Source: Clostridiales bacterium | GTDB lineage: Bacteria > Bacillota > Clostridia > Christensenellales > Aristaeellaceae | Assembly: GCA_015056015.1 (NCBI GenBank) | Contig: SVHD01000009.1 | Location: 1-54,006 of the forward strand | DNA length: 54,006 nt | Reading direction: 5' to 3' | Shown here: piece after piece, positions 48,481-54,006 of the stretch | Numbering within the stretch: position 1 is the first letter of the stretch | Layout: each line of letters opens with the position of its first letter | Made by a program: the position numbers and the translations under genes | Notes under the pieces: model-generated | Databases searched by the model: none | What the model saw: the letters and a program-made list of their open reading frames with translations, nothing else | Told to the model about the DNA's origin: nothing

Positions 48481-49323
48481 CTTCTATTAGATATATTCTA
48501 TCATAAGGTAGCGCGTCTCTTGATTGAAGGCAAATAATATGATATAATAATGTGGAATGGTTGAACCGCGGAAGTCTATTACACTTGACACGTTGTCTTG
48601 TACATAGATCTATATCGTGGGCACAAAGCAACGCTTTGGTCTATTTCTGCAGATGCCATTCTACCCTTATTGTTAAAGGTACAAACGAAAGTACAAATTT
48701 ATTACGTAAAACACATTTGCCCAAAAAAGCTCTTGCTTTTCGATAATTGAACTGACGCTTGGTAATTAATTTATCGGCATCCAGTCATCCGTTCAAATGA
48801 CTATCCACACAATACAAAAAGTGCATCTTTATTCCGAAGCACGTTTTTCTCTTTACAACATAAAACACACTACGAATTATGAAACAAAAGCATTTGAACG
48901 GTCTACGAAAAATGCGAAATCAATATATCATCGAATTGGGTAATAAATAAAAGTTTTGTACCATAGAAGGACATTTTGTAAAAGTTTCCCCACTAAAACT
49001 ATTGAAGCAAACAGTGGTATACTTAAGCATTTTGAAAGTTTCGCTTGGAAACATTACTTGTATTTGTTACTACAACTATTGTTTGCGTAAAAAATCTTTT
49101 TATTCTCCTGTTCTCGCCGAAGAAACTTTTGATCTATAATTTTTCTTTGTGTATTGATGAAAACCACCCCCCCAGTTATACCCACATGTATGTGTCCTAG
49201 ATATTCTGCAATAATCCGTCGCGTACTATCCTGAAGCTCTCATTTCATGACTATAGAATACTGCGCAAAAAAAGTCCTCAAAGCTTTCGGTTATACATTA
49301 TCAAGTTAGGAGGTTTCCCATCT
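48481..49323. other. AT-rich intergenic region, nothing recognised
   Basis: No ORF with ribosome binding site, no RNA gene and no array is visible. Probably further decay of the mobile element. The last ~60 nt hold the leader of the next gene, with AGGAGG at about 49308-49313. Confidence 0.5.
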
Positions 49324-50994
49324 ATGAAGCGTTTCATACCATTTCTCACTTGTCTGCTGCTGATCACGTTCGCCCCCTTGGCTTCTCTCAGCGAAAATCT
49401 TGATTGGTCTTCCCCCGCCGTTTGGGTAAAATCCGCAGGAAATCGTGACTTTAAGCGCGCCACCCGAATTGATTCATCATTATTAGGAACGGTCCTTCAC
49501 GTTGAAGAAAGCGTTGGAGGATGGTTTTCGTTTGTAATTCCGAAGGATGGTGATTACCATTTTTCCATCAAAGCGCCAAATCTTTCTCAAATGTATTTCA
49601 CTATGGAGTTTTTTATCGGTGATGATAAGACATATCTGGATTCTCTTCTTTTTATCAAATCCAATACTATTCAAACGCGCGTTCTCAAAGATTTGAAAGC
49701 CGGATCAACAATTTATTGGTATGACAGTGATGCTTCCGGTAATGGTTATACGCAATTAGATCCTTATGAATTGCGAATTACCATCGAATCTTCTGATTAC
49801 AGTTCCCAGTACACTATTCCTGCCCAGCAAATGCCCCAGGCATCATCTGTAACTACGCAGAATAGCAATACTATAACTGATTCGAAACTTTCCGCCTCTC
49901 TTACTCAGCAGCTGATCACTCGTTCTGGTCCCGGAACAATGTATACTCAAGAATTGGGAACACAGCCTGCCGATACAGAAATCTTTGTTATTAGCCAAGT
50001 TGAAGCCAACGGCGCCGTCTGGTACCAAGTGGAATACACACTTGATCAAAAGATGTATCGCTGCTACACCGGTAAAAAACGCGTCAATGTGTATGGTGAC
50101 ATTCCTTTGGAGCGTAATAATTATGTTGAAGATACACTGATCAGTAATGCTGACGCTTACTACGGACCTGGTACCAACTACGCCAAACACAAAAACGGTG
50201 TCACCAAAGGAATGGTAGTTCGTGTTTTCACAGTAGAGGGATTATGGGCACAATGCGAATACAAAGTTGGAAACCAACTATGTCGTTGCTACATTTCTGT
50301 AGATAAGCTTGCCAACACAATTCCCAGTGCCACTCCCACTCCTACAGTAGTACCCACAACGCCAATGCCTGCCAATCATATTCCTTACAACGTCCTCGAT
50401 CCCGTTGCCAAACTGTGTATTGATTATTATGGTAATCTTTTCAACTATACAGGTCATAGTGAGGAATTTGCCGAAATAGCAGGCGTATTACCAGTAATGA
50501 ATTACGTTGATGGTGTTCCGTGTATTTACAGCCAAATCCCAGTATTTAGTGGTCCAGGTGAACACTATTGGTGCCTCCATGATAGCAGTTCCAACTATGC
50601 ATATATCGAAAAAAACGATACCACCTTACGCATTTACGGACGTGAAAACGATTGGATCATGATCCGTTGTTTTGATGATGCAAACGGAGGGTATCGTTAC
50701 GGCTGGATCACACTTAACGCAATCCCCAACATGTATCAAACCCATGTTCAAAATGTCGATTTTGCTGACATTACTCTATTGACAACAAGCAACGTTAATA
50801 TCACTGATGCCCCCGATCGCGCTCTCCAGAAAAATTCTCCCATCATTGCCGAACACATTTCCGCAAAAGTAAAAGGCTTGGCTTTCCTGGATGAAAAGCG
50901 TAACTGGGTTTACTGCGAATTCACGCTTTATCGTGACGGGAAAAATTATGTAGCTCGCGGTTTTATTCCTTCTGATAACCTTCGTTTAGAATAA
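49324..50994 (+). CDS. Exported multi-SH3b protein in an AT-rich island
   Basis: This 556-residue protein starts at an ATG with TTAGGAGG upstream. A signal peptide occupies residues 1-23. Residues 25-160 form a beta-rich domain (GGWFSFVIPKDGDYHFSIKAP) like carbohydrate-binding or pre-peptidase C-terminal domains. SH3b units follow at about residues 190-255 (LITRSGPGTMYTQELGT), 270-330 (ADAYYGPGTNYAKHKNGV), 395-470 (IPVFSGPGEHYW) and 485-555. A Thr/Pro linker (SATPTPTVVPTTPMP) lies near residue 340. It probably binds the cell wall. Codon use is much more AT-rich than in ppdK, suggesting foreign origin. It converges on the next gene across a shared terminator. Confidence 0.88.
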   Translation: MKRFIPFLTCLLLITFAPLASLSENLDWSSPAVWVKSAGNRDFKRATRIDSSLLGTVLHVEESVGGWFSFVIPKDGDYHFSIKAPNLSQMYFTMEFFIGDDKTYLDSLLFIKSNTIQTRVLKDLKAGSTIYWYDSDASGNGYTQLDPYELRITIESSDYSSQYTIPAQQMPQASSVTTQNSNTITDSKLSASLTQQLITRSGPGTMYTQELGTQPADTEIFVISQVEANGAVWYQVEYTLDQKMYRCYTGKKRVNVYGDIPLERNNYVEDTLISNADAYYGPGTNYAKHKNGVTKGMVVRVFTVEGLWAQCEYKVGNQLCRCYISVDKLANTIPSATPTPTVVPTTPMPANHIPYNVLDPVAKLCIDYYGNLFNYTGHSEEFAEIAGVLPVMNYVDGVPCIYSQIPVFSGPGEHYWCLHDSSSNYAYIEKNDTTLRIYGRENDWIMIRCFDDANGGYRYGWITLNAIPNMYQTHVQNVDFADITLLTTSNVNITDAPDRALQKNSPIIAEHISAKVKGLAFLDEKRNWVYCEFTLYRDGKNYVARGFIPSDNLRLE

Positions 50995-51041
50995 CCCTTG
51001 TCTGAAAAATTATTGCAAGAAATAATGTCCGTCAAAACATT

Positions 51042-51078
51042 AAACTCCTGCTGTAGTAATCTACAGCAGGAGTTTTTT
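51042..51078. terminator. Bidirectional terminator between the two SH3b genes
   Basis: AAACTCCTGCTGTAG and CTACAGCAGGAGTTT arms around TAAT; A-run on the left and T-run on the right. Confidence 0.9.
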
Positions 51079-51107
51079 AATCAGGGAATAAGTATGGGAA
51101 TGACATA

Positions 51108-54006
51108 TCAGTCCAATGTAACAACACCAGACGAGATCCATCCTGTTATGCCATTGCCGTTAATGAGATACCATACCTTGCCGTCCGAAGCCTTTTTGCT
51201 GTCAAGGATCGGAAAACGTTCGCCAGGCGAAACGAATGTAACAACAGAGTATTCAATGCCAGCTCCGGAACGAACATTCTTTCCCGATCCAGTCTTAACC
51301 GTGCAGTAACGTTTCTCCGTCCTCTTTTCCTGGGGTACATCGGTCTCTGTCTTCCTCGATGCCGCATTCTCCTGTAAAGAATTACCATAAAGAATATACA
51401 TGTATTCCTGGTTTGCAATACGGCTGTTTATACAACTGTTAATTGTATTGAGATACTGATTCAAATTGCCAATTCCGAAGTCAGAGACGGAAAGACCATT
51501 CCCATTTTCATAATCCTTCAGGAATTCTTTGGCTTGATTCAGTCCCTCGATCTGAAGCACATTATACAGTTCAGCAAAGTAGTACGCGGTATTAGGATCC
51601 AAGGCCATTGCCCGCTCAACCTTATCGCCAAGCAAGTTATCCATATCGCGGAGCAGCATCATTGTCTTGGCACTTTCGTAAGAATCCCCCCACTGTAGCG
51701 CAAAATCAACACCTTGACCAATCAGGCTAATGCCATTGAGAACAGGGGCGTAGTTACATAATTCTTCCAAAAGCATAGTTGTACCCGCTTTAAGCATTTG
51801 ATCTCCTGCTGCTAGTACTCGCTCCCCTTCCAATTCCTCCGCCGTCTTTCGCATTTGTGTATTCAAATTCATTTTAACACGCTGTGCAGCCACAACAATG
51901 TCACTGGCCCCCACAGTTTCAGCGGCAGCAATGATACTGTTAAGTTTTTCAATACTGGCATTATAATAGGTCCCCATCTGCCGATAAACATTCTGTGTAT
52001 CAGCAGCATTATTGTAAGCATTAATACCATCAAAGACAAATATAGCAGCATCTAACAACTCACCAGCGCCTTCACCTACCGCATTAAGATCACCGACGTT
52101 TCTGCGCTTATTAGTCATTTCCATGAATTGCTTGTCTAGGCTATTAAACATCTGAATTTGCACGTCAGTCGCTGTACCATTCTTAATCGCCGCTTCCAAA
52201 ATCGCCTTCTCATTGCGCATACTTTCCAATGCGCTATCGAAAATTTTCATCACATCTTCAGTTGAATGGATAAATCCGCTGTCAACAAGCCACTGATATT
52301 GAGAACGAACTTCGTCAACGTCAGAAAGAAAATTGCTGGCCCTAGCATCCAGACGAAGCTGATTTTGTTCATTTCCATAGCCATAATCAGGGTTGCGAAC
52401 TAACATTTGCGTAATCAGGTATTCCCAGTTCTTGAGCATTTGTTCGTCATAATCTTCTTGGTTGATAAGTTTTTCCCCTGCATCAACCATGGTGCCAGCC
52501 ATATCAGAAGTTGCATTGACCGTCTCATTTAAGTAAACATATGCACCATCTGTTAGTTTGTTAATGGCAGCAGCGCCAACTTTTGAGAATGGATCGACAT
52601 CGTGATAAGTATTTTCATAGGAAACAAATGTATCAGCGAGCTTTTGCTCGGCACTTACTTCAACTTGTTTACGCGTTGAACATCTGCTGCAATATACATA
52701 GTATACGCTACTGGATGCTACAGGGCTGCCCCAGCTATGATTTCCACACTTACAGCAATCAATGAAAGAACCATTTCTCGCCGAGACATTATAGGAAACT
52801 GCGCCACATTTGCATTTGGCACTAACCGGAGCATGCGGATGTTCCTTGGAATAAGAAATTTGTGTATAGGTATGTATACCAGTTACGGTACAATCTTTAT
52901 TCGGCGTTACAGTAGGACGTAGCGTTTCATTCTTGTTATCTGTATTGCCAATCACAATCGTTTCCGAACAGTTATTGCATTTTCGTTTCAGCAAGTTGCC
53001 ATCTGCATAGCTAGGACCAAACTGATGATTTCCGCAATAACAACAGACGCTCTTGTCCAAAGAGGTCATTGTTCCGCCTGTATACTCGGCATAGCCGCAC
53101 TTACAGCGGCGGAAGATTTTATGTGCCTTTGAAGCATATTCGGTTTCGTGTTTTGCTTCATATCCTTGATAATCCAAAACATGCGCATTGCCATAGACAG
53201 GACATACTTGTGCTTGTGTCTTTTTATAACCGCAATGCTTACACATATTATTTTCGAAAGTATGAGAAAAATATGCTTCTTCTTCATAATTTGCATCAAG
53301 CAAAATGCCACAATCAGTACATGTTACTCTATATTGACTAATCACCAGATGTTTTGTCGCATCTACGATTTCTGTTGTATTCCCCAAATATTCTTTCTGC
53401 CTATCTGCATGATCGCAACCATCACGGCGGACAAAGCCGCAAACTGTGCAGGTTTGACCACTATATCTGTGTGCTTCAGAAACAGTCGTTTCTCGTGTCA
53501 GATTCAGAGTCATACCACATTTTGTGCAAACATCTTTCCAAAGCGTAACAAGAAGATGAGAAGAATCAGAGTCAATATTGCGAACAGTTTGATTCTGTTC
53601 AATGCTTCTATATTCAGGATGAGAACAAGGAGAGGCATCTGCTGAGCCACAGTAGATACAATTACCATTTGCGTATGTATGATTTTCCGTTGCGTCTTTG
53701 TAGATGGTTGTTTGAATTTCTTGACAGCTTGTACATACAACATTATAGTAAGATCGAATCGTATGCTTGGAATCTGATAACTTGATATATTCGTCCCGAT
53801 TTTCCAATTTTACATTGGTAGTTCCAGGATGCATACATGCCGCTTGCGTTACTGTAATTGCACCCGAAGAGGCCGATGCTGTTTCGCCAGTAATACGATC
53901 TTCAATTCTAACACCAAAAGAATAGCTGCCAAAGCGGCTATCTTTCACATGATAAATCCCAAGTTGTTCATTGCAGCATCCTAAGAGATAGCTGCCGCTG
54001 GGAGAG
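51108..54006 (-). CDS. Large protein with repeated CxxC modules, helical region and C-terminal SH3b (N-terminus beyond window)
   Basis: The frame is open from the right edge to the stop codon at 51108, at least 965 residues; a GTG at 53948 is internal, as sense codons continue upstream to the edge. The first ~430 visible residues carry repeated modules of the form C-x2-H-P..., H..., CTxCG, H(T/R)Y...C-x2-CG (CTSC, CIYC, CTKC, CTVC, CTDC, CKHC, CCYC, CNNC, CSRC). Such pairs look like zinc-binding knuckles. Residues about 450-870 are helix-rich with coiled-coil-like stretches. The C-terminus (CTVKTGSGKNVRSGAGIEYSVVTF to GWISSGVV) is an SH3b domain. Probably surface-exposed, as implied by SH3b; the signal peptide is not in the window. 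AT-rich codons as in the neighbour. Confidence 0.85.
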   Translation of the reverse strand, partial: SPSGSYLLGCCNEQLGIYHVKDSRFGSYSFGVRIEDRITGETASASSGAITVTQAACMHPGTTNVKLENRDEYIKLSDSKHTIRSYYNVVCTSCQEIQTTIYKDATENHTYANGNCIYCGSADASPCSHPEYRSIEQNQTVRNIDSDSSHLLVTLWKDVCTKCGMTLNLTRETTVSEAHRYSGQTCTVCGFVRRDGCDHADRQKEYLGNTTEIVDATKHLVISQYRVTCTDCGILLDANYEEEAYFSHTFENNMCKHCGYKKTQAQVCPVYGNAHVLDYQGYEAKHETEYASKAHKIFRRCKCGYAEYTGGTMTSLDKSVCCYCGNHQFGPSYADGNLLKRKCNNCSETIVIGNTDNKNETLRPTVTPNKDCTVTGIHTYTQISYSKEHPHAPVSAKCKCGAVSYNVSARNGSFIDCCKCGNHSWGSPVASSSVYYVYCSRCSTRKQVEVSAEQKLADTFVSYENTYHDVDPFSKVGAAAINKLTDGAYVYLNETVNATSDMAGTMVDAGEKLINQEDYDEQMLKNWEYLITQMLVRNPDYGYGNEQNQLRLDARASNFLSDVDEVRSQYQWLVDSGFIHSTEDVMKIFDSALESMRNEKAILEAAIKNGTATDVQIQMFNSLDKQFMEMTNKRRNVGDLNAVGEGAGELLDAAIFVFDGINAYNNAADTQNVYRQMGTYYNASIEKLNSIIAAAETVGASDIVVAAQRVKMNLNTQMRKTAEELEGERVLAAGDQMLKAGTTMLLEELCNYAPVLNGISLIGQGVDFALQWGDSYESAKTMMLLRDMDNLLGDKVERAMALDPNTAYYFAELYNVLQIEGLNQAKEFLKDYENGNGLSVSDFGIGNLNQYLNTINSCINSRIANQEYMYILYGNSLQENAASRKTETDVPQEKRTEKRYCTVKTGSGKNVRSGAGIEYSVVTFVSPGERFPILDSKKASDGKVWYLINGNGITGWISSGVVTLD

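Overview
The window looks like chromosomal DNA of an anaerobic, spore-forming member of the Clostridia, probably a carbohydrate-degrading gut or rumen lineage. The evidence is a sigma-G gene next to spoVT, a CggR-led glycolytic operon, pyruvate phosphate dikinase, a CIRCE-controlled htpG, a TM1266-type hydrogenase regulator, a hexuronate (Ashwell) pathway block and two LplB/LplC-type sugar ABC systems. The substrate-binding proteins end their signal peptides in Ala-Glu and lack a lipobox. An assignment near Christensenellales is my inference.

Layout. 1-4334 (minus): a solute-binding protein (cut by the left edge), two sugar permeases and a five-helix membrane protein. 4632-8480 (minus): sugar-phosphate isomerase-like TIM barrel, uxaA, uxaB. 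8729-10211 (plus): spoVT and sigG. 10306-11991 (plus): a large glycan-enzyme-like protein of unknown family. 12046-15554 (minus): cggR-pgk-tpiA with a matching promoter and operator. 15749-17473: GH16 enzyme divergent from an AraC regulator. 17980-21918 (minus): Mrp-type ATPase, EamA transporter, htpG. 22059-23702 (minus): a nitrilase-GDPD fusion. 24013-30210 (plus): a second sugar ABC system, a small AraC regulator and two tandem SGNH hydrolases. 30798-32215 (plus): a structured leader with attenuator, the TM1266-like regulator and an orphan NMT1-like binding protein. 32356-41826: GT4 glycosyltransferase, XRE and AraC regulators, polysaccharide deacetylase, lipoprotein, yhaM/ferritin-like/DUF1858 operon, a GH127-type enzyme and a small exported protein. 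41982-42715 (minus): eight tRNA genes. 42930-47154 (plus): an SH3b exported protein and ppdK. From 47155 the DNA becomes AT-rich: first about 2.1 kb of decayed sequence with the remains of a large Tn7/Mu-like transposase, then two convergent genes for exported SH3b proteins, one carrying repeated CxxC modules and running off the right edge.

The most unusual non-coding content is a family of intergenic, palindrome-rich repeats. Two related ~500-bp copies (17474-17966 and 30225-30745, opposite orientations) preserve the same hairpins, including a 120-nt block of three hairpins closed by a long-range stem, and some stems differ by compensatory changes. Two further loci (12821-13138 inside the pgk-tpiA operon, and 19866-20002 between htpG and the EamA gene) share a second ~130-bp module. 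The second strong candidate is the leader upstream of the TM1266-like gene, with a folded domain, an eight-codon ORF and an intrinsic terminator; I could not match it to any riboswitch class I know.

The coding content suggests import of oligosaccharides, intracellular processing (the GH16 and GH127-type enzymes have no signal peptide), hexuronate catabolism through UxaB/UxaA, and glycolysis under CggR with PPDK at the pyruvate node.
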